Positions 25,590-37,345 of a stretch of DNA of 64,000 nucleotides are shown here, piece after piece. The DNA lies in NCBI RefSeq assembly GCF_014805685.1, contig NC_060885.1, positions 18,466,132 to 18,530,131 on the forward strand. Reading direction: 5' to 3'. This DNA comes from Silurus meridionalis (taxonomy: Eukaryota; Chordata; Actinopteri; Siluriformes; Siluridae). Both the position numbers and the translations under genes were made by a program. The notes beneath the pieces were generated by a model that saw only the letters and a list, made by a program, of their open reading frames with translations, ran no database searches and was not told where the DNA came from. How positions within the stretch are numbered: the first letter of the stretch is position 1; each line of letters begins with the position of its first letter.

Positions 25590-26700
25590 TTTATTTGAGC
25601 TGGAAGGATGGATACATGGAAGTATGCATCCTTCAGATCTATTGAGACAAATGAGTCCTCGGACCTGATTTGGGACGCAACTTAATTCAGGGTCAGCAAC
25701 TTGAAACTGAGTCTCAAAAGTGAGCACGCAATCCTCTGTCCTTTTTGGGAACTATGAAGAAACAGCTGTAGAACCCAGACTCTCTGTCTGATGGAGAGTC
25801 TGGTCTCTTTTTGTTCCATAACCAGAGCCTGCTCAAGTTGAACGGGGGCAGACGGAACCCGAACTGAATCGTATAGCCTCTGTCTACAGTGCGCAGGACC
25901 CATAGAGCCAGGCTGCTAAATTGTCTCTTAAGGAAATCAGTCTCTCGAGGAGGACGTCCCAGGAGGACATCCCTATCCCTGTCAAAGAGGTCAAGCTGGG
26001 TGAGCCATACGTGCCTCTCAGTAGACACCAGGGTGGCCATGGACCGGGGAATGGACCTAGCAGTCTTCTTAGTAGCCCTGAGAGCTAGGTCTGAAACAGC
26101 CCGAAGTCTCAGGTTTATTGACCGCCTGTGGTCTCTCCCACATCCAGCTCCCGCAGCAGGTCTGCCTGATAGGCCTGTACCACAGCCATGGTGTGCAAAC
26201 AGTGTGTGGTTTGACCTGCTAAAGCATAAGCCTTGCCCACCAGCGCCGAGGTAGTACGAAGGGGCTTGGTGGGCAGTGGCGGGGTCTTTGGGAATGATGC
26301 GTCACCCGTGGAGAGATAGCCAGCCAGTGTCTCTTAAACTTGGGGCATTTTCCCATAACCTCACTCATTTAATCCGCCTATATTAGAATATAGTAAACCT
26401 TAGGACTGAAGAGGCGAGCCGAGCAGGGCTTAACCCAGGACCTGGATATCTCGGTAGGCAGGTTTGAAAAGAAAGGTAGACCCTGGCGTGGAGGCAGTGA
26501 TGCGGGTTGCAGAAAGCGCTCGTCAGGCTTGCTGGACGGGCTTGCTTTCTGCTGATCAGCCAGCCACTTGATGTCGAGTTTGACAACGGCTCAGGTCACT
26601 ACCTCGCTTCCAGTACAAACAGAAGCTAGCGCGCTTTCACTCTATGTTCGTTTTATAGCTTCCTGGTCGTGACGTCAACCTGCCAGTGACGCCGCACTTT
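25590..26700 (-). mobile_element. DIRS retrotransposon: 5' end, gag scrap and RT start
   Basis: Read on the minus strand from 26700: leader with gacgtcacgaccaggaagct and ataaaacg, a gag-like region, then the RT N-terminus with DRGYTIQFGFRLPPFN (about 25860), ESGFYSCFFIVPKKDRGLR (about 25740) and VSIDLKDAYFHV near 25625. The last is the RT motif A with its aspartate. The sequence stops at the LINE border. Several frameshifts mean no full protein can be made. Confidence 0.75.
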
Positions 26701-26704
26701 CGAT

Positions 26705-26940
26705 TGGACTGATTACACACGTGATTAAGAATGAGGACAACATGGAAGCATTCCCAAAGGGTTGTTGACACAGCATCACAGCCTTCACAGTCCTGACCTC
26801 TGTCCCAATTAATATTTTTGGGATGAACTAAATGATGACATTAGTGTCTGGCCTCACTAATGCGCTTGTGGGTGAATCCTCACAGCCATTTTTTCAAAAT
26901 CTAGAGTGGTATTCTGTATGAGAATTGTTCAAACGTGATA
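26705..26940 (+). mobile_element. Tc1-like transposon, right fragment
   Basis: Contains 'cctgacctctgtcccaatta', 'tgggatgaact', 'gtctggcctcactaatgcgc' and 'ttcaaaatctagagtgg', the C-terminal transposase region of a common fish Tc1-like family. It lacks a clear right terminus. It probably pairs with 22556-22690, the two being split by the DIRS/LINE insertions. Confidence 0.6.
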
Positions 26941-27043
26941 TTTAAAAAGTGTGTTTTATAGTGAGAGATTCATGAACCTTCAGCCATGTAGTGTATGACA
27001 CAAAAGACTCTTGAGTAAGATACTGTAGCATTAGTGACCTCAC

Positions 27044-27199
27044 CTCATTGACTGCTATGTAATAGCGAGGCTGTTGAAACTGCGGTACGTTGTCGTTCCT
27101 GTCGCGTACCAAAATGCGCACCTCATGCAGAATAATTGTGCCCACCAGCTCATTAGTGCACTGAACCTGAACCACTATAGTAGTGATGGATCTTGGAGG
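27044..27199 (-). CDS. pcdh15: pcdh15 exon, end of EC1 and EC1-EC2 linker
   Basis: 156 bp (52 codons, residues 112-163), phase 0 at both ends. It carries VVQVQC with the second EC1 cysteine (Cys125), then GTIILHEVR and the calcium linker motif DRNDN before the first EC2 strand. Ile134 and Arg139 correspond to mature human Ile108 and Arg113, two residues of the cadherin-23 binding interface altered in inherited deafness, and both are conserved here. The acceptor is ctttttag/CC and the donor GAG/gtgagg. The upstream intron holds a Tc1 element (27293-28526). Confidence 0.96.
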
Positions 27200-27292
27200 C
27201 TAAAAAGAAGGAGATAGAGAAAAGGTATTATTGACCATTTTGGCATTTGAACATCTATGAGAATTATTTTTAATCTGCAAATATCACACATA

Positions 27293-28526
27293 CAGTGCAT
27301 CTGGAAAGTATTCACAGTGCATGATTTTTTCCAAATGTTATTATATTGCAGCTTTATTAAAAAATGGATTAAAATAATTATTTTCCTCAAAATTCTACAG
27401 AAAATCTTTTATAATAACAACATGAAGAAGTTTGTTTGAAATATTTGCAAACTTATTAAAAATGTAAATAATAAAAAAAAAAAAATTCACGTACAGTACA
27501 TACTGTAAGTATTTACAGCCTTTGCCATGACACTCAAAACTGAGTTTAGGTGCATCCTGTTTCCACTGATCATCCTTGAGCTGTTTCTACATCTTGATTG
27601 ATAACAGTGCATGTCAGAGCAAAAACCAAGCAATGAAGTCCAAGGAATTGTCTGTAGACCTCTGAGACAGGATTGTATCGAGGCACAGATCTGGGGAAGG
27701 GTACAGAAAAATTTCTGCAGCATTGAAGGTCTCAATGAGCACAGTGGCCTGCATCATCTGTAAATGGAAGAAGTTTGGAATTACCAGGACTTTTCTTATA
27801 GCAAGCCGCCCGATTGGGGGAGGCCAAACTCAGCGATTGGGGGGGGCTTAGTCAGGGAGGTGACCAAGAACCCGATGGTGACTCTAAAAGAGCTAGAGAG
27901 TAACTTTGTCAAGAGAGGAGAACCGGCAGCAATGTACAGAGACATCCTTGATGAAAACCTGCTCCAGAGCGTGCTGGACCTCAAACTGGGACAACAATTC
28001 ATTCTCCAACAGGATGACGACCCTTAGCACACAGCCAAGATAACAAACAAGTGGCTAAGAAGACAACACTGTGAATGTCCTTGAGTGGCCTCGCCAGAGC
28101 CCAGACTTGAACCCGACTGAACATCTCTGGAAATATCTGACAATGGCTAATCACCGAAGCTCCCCATCCAACCTTATTGAGCTTGAGAGGTTCTACATAG
28201 AAGAATGGGAGAAACTGCCCAAAATTAGGTGTGCCAAGCTTGTAGCATGATCCTCAAAAAGACTTGAGGCTGTAATTGGTGGCAAAGGTGCTTTAAGTGT
28301 TGTGTATTAAGTATTGAGCAAAGGCTGTGAAAACTTATGTAAATGTGATGTTTTTTCATTTTTTATTTGTAATAAATTTCCAAAAAATTTAAAACAGTTC
28401 TTTCACATTATTATTATGGGATACTGTTTGTAGAATTTAAATGAAAATAATGAATTTTAGAATAAAGCTGTAACATAACACAATGTGGAAAAAGTAAAGT
28501 GCTGTGAATACTTTCCGGATGCACTG
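27293..28526 (+). mobile_element. Tc1-like transposon with deleted transposase
   Basis: Termini CAGTGCATCTGGAAAGTATT and the complement of CTTTCCGGATGCACTG, flanked by TA (27291-27292, 28527-28528), length 1,234 bp. Inside, plus-strand scraps of a Tc1 transposase appear: LVREVTKNPMVTLKELESNF, DILDENLLQSVLDLK, FILQQDDDP and SPDLNPTEHLWKYL. The first catalytic region is deleted (the ESNFVKRGEPAAMYRDI join) and stops follow DDP. Confidence 0.92.
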
Positions 28527-28537
28527 TAAACACCCAC

Positions 28538-28540
<3 letters not shown>

Positions 28541-28587
<47 letters not shown>
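28541..28587. repeat. (CA)n microsatellite
   Basis: CA run with a CG interruption near its right end, 14 bp from the Tc1 terminus. Confidence 0.95.
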
Positions 28588-28588
<1 letters not shown>

Positions 28589-28798
28589 AAAACACACCAA
28601 TTTAAGAAATAATATATGTACTACATGTATACCAGTATTTAAGGTCATAAGTGTAGTGCCAGGGTTGTCACATTTCTAGCATTACCCCTCTAGAAAGCTA
28701 TTTTAATTATTTACTATCTCAAGTAATTGAATTAAATGCTATTTCATATAATACTGTTGCTTCATGAGCCCACTGTTAAATTAAGTATTAAGTGTTTG

Positions 28799-28803
<5 letters not shown>

Positions 28804-28866
<63 letters not shown>
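28804..28866. repeat. (TG)n microsatellite next to a pcdh15 donor
   Basis: About 31 GT units. On the gene strand this is a (CA)n tract starting 16 nt past the donor dinucleotide of the 28884-29044 exon. Confidence 0.97.
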
Positions 28867-28868
<2 letters not shown>

Positions 28869-28883
28869 TGAGAATTTACTCAC

Positions 28884-29044
28884 ATCTCGGTCCAGTATTC
28901 TTCCAGTACTGTTGAGGTAGAGTCTCTGAAGGATAGGGTCCAGTATAACCCAGTAGTCATAGTTCCCCAGTAAAGTAAGAGATATGGTCTGGCCTGGGTC
29001 CTGTGCTCGACCATTAATCTGCATAGTCTCCACCAGAACTGTAC
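28884..29044 (-). CDS. pcdh15: pcdh15 exon, EC1 core
   Basis: This 161-bp exon codes for residues 59-111 after completing a split glycine codon. It contains YDYWVILDP and [13 protein letters not shown], matching the human EC1 strands DYWVLMDP and LFLNSTGRVLDRD. LDRD is the calcium-binding DRE-type motif of EC1, and NST is a possible N-glycosylation site also present in human. The acceptor is ctctcag/GT and the donor GAT/gtgagt. It ends in phase 0. A long (TG)n tract begins 16 nt beyond the donor dinucleotide inside the next intron. Confidence 0.95.
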
Positions 29045-30329
29045 CTGAGAGAGAGAAGGGATGGGTTGTTTTAGTATTTCAAAAAATGACCTTTACTGTG
29101 TGATGACTGTATCAACCTTGATATTTGGATGTTAAAGTTGATTGCCATCTTTGCTGTACGATAGAAAAAATATACATAGAAAACAATGGCAATTACTTAC
29201 TCAGGAAAATGAATCATTAATTATGTGGATGCTCATCAGCCACACATTCAGAAAGTCTAATTTTGGGTATGCTGGTCTTCTGATGTAGTTTTTTTTTTGT
29301 TTTTTTTTTTCAACACACGTTTTAGAATGATGGAATTATTATTTGAAACCTTTTGAAATGGGTCATATTAGACCATAGCACATTTCTTGCCACATAGTTG
29401 AGATTGATATACAACCACAATCCTTAAAAAGGAATTAGAGGAATGCTGTCCCATTTTTATTTAAAACAGGAGTTCAGGGAAAAGCTGTCCCTCTTCTCTT
29501 TATTCCAAAGGATGCGGCGTCCTGGTTTGCAAAAAGAATTTAATATTTTGATTCGTCTAACATTTTCCACGTTGCCTAGTCCATTTTAAATGAGCTTTGT
29601 CTAAAAAAAAAGGCAGCATTTCTGAATCATGTTCACATATGGCTTTTTCTTTGCATGACAGAGTTTTGGCCTGCATTTGTGGATGGAACAAAAACTGTGA
29701 TCCCAGACAATCAGGCATGTTATAAAAGCGGTGCTGCCTGAGAGCCAAAAGACCAGGGGCAACAAGTATTGATTATCAGACAGATCTTTGGAATCTTTTG
29801 ATAATATTATGTAGTTTATATTATTAAATATTCAGTATTCAATAGTTCAAAAGTCTTTACAATTTAAAGATTTTTTTCTAAATTTTCTAAATTGTTTATG
29901 AACAAATACACTAATACACGTTTTATAACCAATCAAATTGCTGAACTATAGCCAAATAACCTAATAATTGGAAACAATTAATGTTTAAGTAACAATTACA
30001 TGTCCAGCCATTTGTTGACCCCATACAAAAACCTTTACGACATTCTATTTTTTTTTTCCTTAAAATTTGATATTCCCTTAGTTTAAACATGCAATATGTT
30101 TTTTATGTTTTATTGTGACAAATATATTGGTTCATAAGATTTTCAAATCATTGCATTCTGATTTTATTTTTACATTTTATGCTGCATCCACTTCTTTCAA
30201 AATTGGTATTATAGTTAACCTTCATGGTTTTCATGAGAATGATCTTACCCATCACCCAGACTAAGAATCTGAAAGATGGTCACATGCAGAGAGTCATCAG
30301 TATTTGTCAAATATTCTTGCAGCTCCTAT

Positions 30330-30990
30330 AATGGGTGTTTGAGTAAGTGCCTTAAATAAGATTCAGTTAGTTCAGGATGCAGCAGCAAGAGTCCTCACTA
30401 GATCTAGAATATATGACCACATCACCCCTGTTTAATAAGTCTACAATGGCTCCCAATTAAATCTTGCATTGAATGTGAAATACTACTACTGACGTATAAA
30501 TCACTTACCGGTCTCGCGCCACAGTATCTGAATGAACTTCTGTACCATTATGATCACCCATGCCTACTTAGATCAAAAGGTGCAGGCTATTTGTTGGTAC
30601 CTTAAATAATGAACACTATAGCAGGGGGCAGAGATTTCTCTTACAAAGCTCCACAGTTATGGAACAGCCTTCCAACTAGTGTTCGGGACTCAGACACATT
30701 CTCAGTGTTCGAGGCTAAAAACCTATTTATTAAGTCTTTTATCAGTAGAATTTTCTTAGGTAAAGGAGAAGATCTGGAGGGATATAGAGTTTTTAGTGAA
30801 CTTGGATTTTTGTTTTGCTGTCGTCCCCTGTGCTGTCGTTGACAGTGGCCATCTCTAATGTCTGTGTTACCTTCTGGCTCTTCCTTTTAGTTATGCTGCC
30901 ATAGCGAGTCTTGCCAAAGTCCCCAAATGCACCGTGTCCTTTCATACAACAATAAGGATACCTAATAATCCATATTATTCTCTCTCTGTC

Positions 30991-31052
<62 letters not shown>

Positions 31053-31530
31053 CGAATTAAACATGCTCCTGAGGTTCCATTGACCACTGTTCCTGCCCCT
31101 CTCATCTCCTTGGATCTGCCTGCTTCAACCCGGCCTGCTTCTGGATGGTGTTCATCAACAGCCTGGGGAGCCATTAAAATAACAGAGTAAGAACAGGAGC
31201 TTCGAGGATTTGGATTTGCTCTGTAGTTAATGTCAACAGTCTGCTACAATGACTCAGGACTACCGTTTGCATCTGATCACCATCACTGCACACCTCAACA
31301 TCGTTTATCTGTAATAAATGGGCATTCTGTGCCACCCAGATGAGGATGGTTCCCTTCTGAGTCTGTTTCCTATCTGGGTTTCTTTCTTATGCCATCTCGG
31401 GGAGTTTTTCCATGCCACAGTCACCACTAGCTCGCTCATCAGAGGCAAACTGACACTTAAAGAACATTCTTAATCATTCTTTATCACTGCATTATCTGTA
31501 TAAAGCTGCTTTGAGACAATGTTCAGTCTC
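30330..31530 (+). mobile_element. L2-like LINE, 3' part, copy 3
   Basis: Aligns with the 3' half of the 18265-20165 copy: 'ttcaggatgcagcagcaaga', 'accacatcacccctgttta', 'agcagggggcagagatttc', 'atgaggatggttcccttctg', ending 'aaagctgctttgagacaatg'. A plus-strand frame at 30609-30842 (FSYKAPQLWNSLPTSVRDSD) is the C-terminal tail of the LINE protein. It includes the expanded (CT)n tract at 30994-31049, which is short in copy 1. Confidence 0.85.
30994..31049. repeat. (CT)n microsatellite inside LINE copy 3
   Basis: About 28 CT units. The homologous place in copy 1 (about 19590-19620) has only a few units. Confidence 0.95.
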
Positions 31531-33170
31531 TTATCAGCCTCCCAGGTAAATTCCATGGTACTGTAATCTCAGTGCTCTATTGTCTTTTTTTTTGTTGTTG
31601 TTGTTAATGATATGGCCTATAACCTATTTCATGGTTACATATCCATTTAAACAAGGGAGATACCACACTTGCTTCACTTGTTTTTAATCTATTCTGTATA
31701 TTGCATCCATTAAAGTGTGATAATTTTCTAATTGTAGTTTCAGTGACACAGGCCGCATTTTTGTGCAATTCTCTCAGGAAGAGCTTCTGTATTTGCTGCT
31801 ATTATGGTCGTTGTTTTTGAGCTAGCATCTAATAGCTGATATTGGATCAGCTAAAAAAAAAATACATTCTGATATAAGTAGTTACAAATAATTTCTTATA
31901 CAGTTTTGAAAATCTGTAAATTCACCACAAATGATTGTGATAAAAATGTGTTATATAAAGAAAGGTGTTTGAATTTGCATTAACAATTTTAATTAAACTG
32001 AGTTTCTGCTTATTTTCATGTCATAAAATGCTAATTATAGAGCTGACTGCAATTTGTTGCATACTGGTTTTGTAATTGGGTTCACAAAGTGTTTGCAAAG
32101 TTTATTGCTGTCTCTGTGGCGCATAGTTTACAGCATTTACTTTTAGTGTGTCCCCCATTTTCGGCAGCTCAACAATTTTTGTGATAAACAAACAAACAAC
32201 TCAGAAAGAGACCAGACTGGAGAAAAATTCATTATATCAGTACACTACAACAGCACAATAAAAACTTCCAAAAAGTGTGTAATTTTCATCTTGTGAGAAT
32301 GTATAAGTTACAAAATGTTAGCATGATAGACAATATATTAGTAAGTGAAACTTTACTGCTCTTCTGAAATAAATGTTCTTTGTTGTTTTTCTTACCTCCA
32401 CACTGCTAAATAAATGTTCTACTGTTCTCACTGTGGCCATGCAACAATACCCTTCATCACACAATAAGCTATCAGCACCCATCCACCCAAAGCACCCCCT
32501 TCCCAACCCACCATTAATGTTTCTTTTACAACTAACAATACAACCACAAGTGTAGAACAATAGTCTGCCAGCGTCCTCTCTCAGACCATTTTAACTTTAC
32601 TTCATGATGTTAGAAAATATCTTTTTCCCACAGAGACGGATTTGATATTCTAGCTCCAGTTCCATCAATTCACATTCATCCCTGCGATTATAGCTGGCTT
32701 GAAATCCCTAAGTGCATGGTGAAACAAAGGTACAGACAATGTGTGTTAAACACAAAAGCAGCAGTGTGGCTTGATTCGAAAGGACTGATGTATGCTCTCA
32801 TGGAGAGACTAAGTGAGGGTCATGGTATGCGTGCTGCGGCCCTTCATGACTCACACCATTAACCAAGTTCAGAATGATGGAGGAAGAACAAACGAATAGA
32901 GGCCACAGTTGAGCCCTCAAAGTATACACCTACGCCAGTCTATTCTGGCTGGAACAGCAGGATGATTTAGCTTAATTGTGTTTGATCTCAGAGAGAAGTA
33001 TACACTGGGCTGAGACTGCAAGGCAGTCAGGCTACTACAACAGAGGGACTGTGCTCTCTGAACTGTATTCTGTTTGGCTGCAGAAATCAAATGCTATTAA
33101 AACTATAGTCACGCTTAGTGCTGAGGTGCTTTTACAGACTACTGAGACAGATGAGCTTCCCAGACCATAG

Positions 33171-33171
<1 letters not shown>

Positions 33172-33230
<59 letters not shown>
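33172..33230. repeat. (CA)n microsatellite
   Basis: About 29 pure CA units followed by a short TC run. Confidence 0.97.
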
Positions 33231-33233
<3 letters not shown>

Positions 33234-33422
33234 CTCTGAGTAACACTACAGTCTTCACAACCTTTTTCACACTAATAACTAGGTGTGAATATGATGTCAA
33301 CACTCTTAGACTTAAGTCATTGATTGTGGCCTTTTGCCATAGGTCTTGCTAAAGGTCTCCCCACAGACATAGCAACCACATACCTCTTCGCTCTGTCAGT
33401 CATGCACACATATACATACACT

Positions 33423-33425
<3 letters not shown>

Positions 33426-33490
<65 letters not shown>
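33426..33490. repeat. (TA)n microsatellite
   Basis: About 32 pure TA units, directly abutting the hAT element. Confidence 0.97.
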
Positions 33491-33491
<1 letters not shown>

Positions 33492-33493
<2 letters not shown>

Positions 33494-34389
33494 GTGTTGT
33501 GCATGTTACTAAAAAATAGTAACTAGTTACAGTTACTCGTTACTTCATTCAAAAAGTAACTTGATTACTTACACCAAAAAGTAATACGTTACTGTTAAAA
33601 GTAACTTTTTAGTTACTTTTTTAAATAACCTTCTTTAATGTTCCCATTAATGCCCTTTTATGCGTTATGGTCTACAAACACACTGACTTAAACTCAAAGT
33701 AATTTTTAAACACTATTTTATTTAAGTCAGACCAGCACAAACTGAATATATCACAAGGATTTCTGAAATAAATAAAACAAGCTGAATAATATATTCATAA
33801 TCAAAAACTAAAGTGGCTTCTGCTGTTGTGTTGAGCTCTTAAAAATGTTCCTTTCACATCTGAAGTATGAAAACTATCAACAATGTAGAACAGAACACCA
33901 GGTTAGCTTCTAGCTTCTAGCTCCTCAGGCATGGAGGTCCTGGAGGAGCTTCGACAGATTGGAGTTGCTGTTTATTGCAGTAGATACAAGCTTCGAAATT
34001 TTTCGTCTTTATACTTAACTAAAGTGAAATAATGAGCATATTTTCTCTTAGAGAAACTCGTCTTGCTCTCGCCTCGACTCGCCATTACTGCCGCACAGAC
34101 CTGAATAAACGGAGACACGCCCACAAGGCGTCTTCTTCGTGTTTACAGTGGGTAATCCACCAATCTTACAGTGCGTCTTCTTCCTGTTTACAGTGGTTTA
34201 TCCACCAATCCTACAATGCGTCTCTGCTGTAAACAGGTTAGACTGTAGTCTACACTTCAGCCGAAATTAATTCGTTTAAAAAAGTAACGAGTAACGCACC
34301 ATACGGTAATGGTAACGAAGTTACTTTATTTTTAAAAGTAACGCGTTACAGTATTAGTTACTGTAAAAACGCGTTACTGCCCAACACTG
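33492..34389 (-). mobile_element. hAT-family non-autonomous transposon, copy 1
   Basis: The ends CAGTGTTGTGCATGTTACTA and the complement of GCGTTACTGCCCAACACTG match the 59891-60822 copy, but in reverse orientation. The subterminal region is full of GTTAC/GTAAC repeats. On the minus strand a scrap of the BED zinc-finger start (MASRGESKTSFSKRKYAHYF) remains. The right flank is TATAAACA; the left flank has been absorbed in the TA repeat, so the 8-bp duplication is blurred. It contains a 45-bp tandem duplication. Confidence 0.85.
34128..34217. repeat. 45-bp tandem duplication inside hAT copy 1
   Basis: Two units (34128-34172 and 34173-34217), each starting gcgtcttcttc and continuing to ccaccaatc, differ at a few bases. 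A third partial unit follows (gcgtctctgctgtaaacagg). Confidence 0.85.
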
Positions 34390-34419
34390 TATAAACACAG
34401 TATAGAGGAGTACCTTCTA

Positions 34420-34650
34420 GGTTCCCTAGGTAGAGGACTACCTAGGGAACACCTTCCTCAGACCGATGTCAGAGACTCTAGCTATTAGGGGGTAGGGTGT
34501 TCTAACTTATTCTAACTGAGAAAACAGTTAGGAAACCCTACCTCCTAATAGCTAGTGTTACCCCCTTTGGCTGAAATAACTTCAATGAGACGCTTCTTGT
34601 AGCAATCGACTAGTCTCTGACATCGGTCTGAGGAAGGTATTTACATCGGC
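34420..34650. repeat. Inverted repeat made of Tc1-like scraps
   Basis: The left arm (ccttcctcagaccgatgtca, gagactctagctattagggg, gtagggt) is answered in reverse complement by accctacctcctaatagcta (about 34537) and by agtctctgacatcggtctga, ggaaggt (about 34611-34640). Between the last two lies 'ggctgaaataacttcaatga', a piece resembling the antisense of a Tc1 transposase region. An additional small palindrome lies at 34430-34460 (ttccctaggtagaggactac, ctagggaac). Confidence 0.7.
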
Positions 34651-35828
34651 CTCGCCCTCCATTTACAAACCGGCACTTGGCCACCCCCCCAGTGTAATGC
34701 ACTGCATAGCTATGGAAGTCATGTGATAAAAGAACAAATGACTCGGACTAGAATAGTCAAGAGGTAAACTACTCAATTGTGTTTCCTCTACATAACCTAT
34801 GGAGATTTTAGAATGCTTTGCTCATGCGGGTCAAGTAGAAAAATTAATGAATAGCTCTTTGAGACTACTCTTGCTTCTGAATCACATTAAAGACTTGTTC
34901 AAAATGCATAAATCGTTTATGAAAGGCTCATCACTAGTGTATAATGATTACAACAAATTATATTAGAGTTCAGATTACAATGTCTATATTTAGATACAGG
35001 TTTCCAAAAGGTTTGACACTAAAGTAGATCTGTTGTTCTACAGTGAAGTTCCTTCAAAAGAACAAACCAAAATATCAGTTAATGCACTATATAGGAAAGC
35101 TTAAGTGTTTAGAAGTTAAATAGCTGTAAATAATCAGATTTTAAGGCTTAAAAGTTTTTTTTAGAGGCAAACAGCATCACCTCCAGCTATTTACTCTGCA
35201 GTGAATTATTGGGTTGAGTATTATGCTTATAATTCACATTGAAGCCCTGCCATTCTATACTTTAGCTAAACTTTGAATAATAGCTGTGTGTATTTGTTGC
35301 TTGAGAATGGATTATAGTCTTGTACTGTATTTGGAAATCTCCCTACAGAAAAGGTAATATTTTAAAATTTTCATTCTTTTCATGACCTTGCCACATTGCC
35401 ATAATAAAAAAATGGATATGTTTTACGTCACCGATATGATTAATGAGATCAGCTCATGAAGATAAAGCAAACGCAACCCGGATAAAAAATCAATTTCAAT
35501 CACTCATTGTGATAAAGCATATCTACTCCATGCCTAAAACCATCCTGATGCACCTGCTAAAATTTCCCTTCTGAAAGCCTTGATGTCGCGACTACAATAA
35601 ACACGATGAATTGCGGCTGCCTAAGAGCTTCAAGTGGGTATTAACGCTTCAAATGCATATTCATCAAACGTCTAATGTGAGAAATGGTGCAAACTGTACA
35701 TATCGTGCCCATGTATTAATCTATGGGAAGCGTGTTTTGTAGATCTAGTGCTGTTTATGAGGCAGGTTTTGCCATTTGTTGTGGAAGACAGTTTTAATTT
35801 GGAGAAGAAGCTTACATGAAGAGAAGAT

Positions 35829-35830
<2 letters not shown>

Positions 35831-35887
<57 letters not shown>
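35831..35887. repeat. (GA)n microsatellite
   Basis: About 28 AG units. Confidence 0.97.
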
Positions 35888-35890
<3 letters not shown>

Positions 35891-36556
35891 GGGGGTCACA
35901 CAAAGGAAGTGAAGCTTTTAGCAGCTCATCCATCTTATCTAAATCTAATGAAAAAACAGGCCAAGAGCAAGCTAAATTAAACCACTATTAGCAAAGACCC
36001 ACATCTAATTAGGACTAGTCTATTAGTCCAGAAACGGTATTATAAGTTCTATTTTGTAAAATTCTAGATTTAAATAAATGAATAAATAAATAAACAAGCA
36101 TACACATAAAAAACTACATCAAATATATAAAATAGCTAATGAATTAGGTATATAGCTATACAATAAAAGGAAATCCATTCCTCTTTTGCATCATCGCCTG
36201 AGCTGCAGTTGATGTTATGGTTAGTGCTAACAAGTGTCTCCGGAAAATGTCCACGAGAAGATTCTTCATACTACCCAGAGAATATTACACTTAACACTGC
36301 TGACATAAGTGCATGGTAAAGGTAAACATCAACATAACCACAGAAGAAAAATTCTCTTCAAGGGAAAGGAGAGTTTTTTTAAGGCAGGGTTTAATCCATC
36401 AGATGGTAGCAAACAGAGGACACACACACTTTGAGAAATAGAGGAGCAGCAGCTGCAGAGTGGTCTGAGTGGGCAAGGGCTAGAATTGCCTCTGTCTAAT
36501 CCAGAAAAGTGGCAGGTGCTTGAAAATAATCCTACTTTCAACACATTCTCTAATTA

Positions 36557-36559
<3 letters not shown>

Positions 36560-36599
<40 letters not shown>
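36560..36599. repeat. (TC)n microsatellite
   Basis: About 20 TC units. Confidence 0.96.
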
Positions 36600-36601
<2 letters not shown>

Positions 36602-37345
36602 CTCTCTTTCTCTGAAACATGGAAACTTTATGTTTAAAAGAATTGTGGAACTGTGTGTTCTGATGTGAAAGACAAAAACTTGATGCAAAAATAGTGTGCA
36701 TAAACCACTTTCTTCATTAAACTAATTAACAAATATTACACAAACAAATTACACAAAAATACATTTAGAACTGTGTCCTACCACCTAAAATGTGTAAAAA
36801 TATTATCTTATGCTTTTTAATTGATTTTCATTAGACCCAAATCTATAACACAAACATAAAGCACCTAAATGGCTCGCTGCCTTGATAGAATTCCAGCTGG
36901 TTACTAGGGCTACTCTGTCTGAATCTGAAAATATAGACCTCAGCCATCTCACTCAGTAGAGCATAAGAAAAAAAAAGAGATAGAGAAAATGAAGAGAGTG
37001 CACTACCCTGATAAATATTGCAAAAGATTTGGGGCATGCTACATGCTTTCTGACATGCTTTGAGTCATACTCATACCTCTTTTTTTAACCAGTAAAGATA
37101 AAGGCAGATTAGGTCTCACTCTAATTCAGTTATGGATGTGCATTTCTTTCTCTGATGTTTGGCATGCATAGTGCAGTTCAGAGAGGGCACTGAATATGCC
37201 TCCAGCAGCACCTGACACATAGTGATTATGGAACATGTGGAATATGCAGAGCGAATAAATATCTGACAAAGGTTTTTTTATGTACCTGCTAATCCTAAAT
37301 TTCCAGAGGTCCATATGAAACAGAAATAGTATTTGTGGAAATATA

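Larger units (their letters stand above)
27200..28883 (-). other. pcdh15 intron, about 1.7 kb
   Basis: Nearly all of this intron is a Tc1-like element plus CA and TG repeats. Only about 90 bp on the left and 215 bp between the two microsatellites remain unassigned. Confidence 0.75.

Noticed and set aside
35672..35933. Serine-leucine frames on the minus strand
   Set aside because: Produced by the GA/TC microsatellite.
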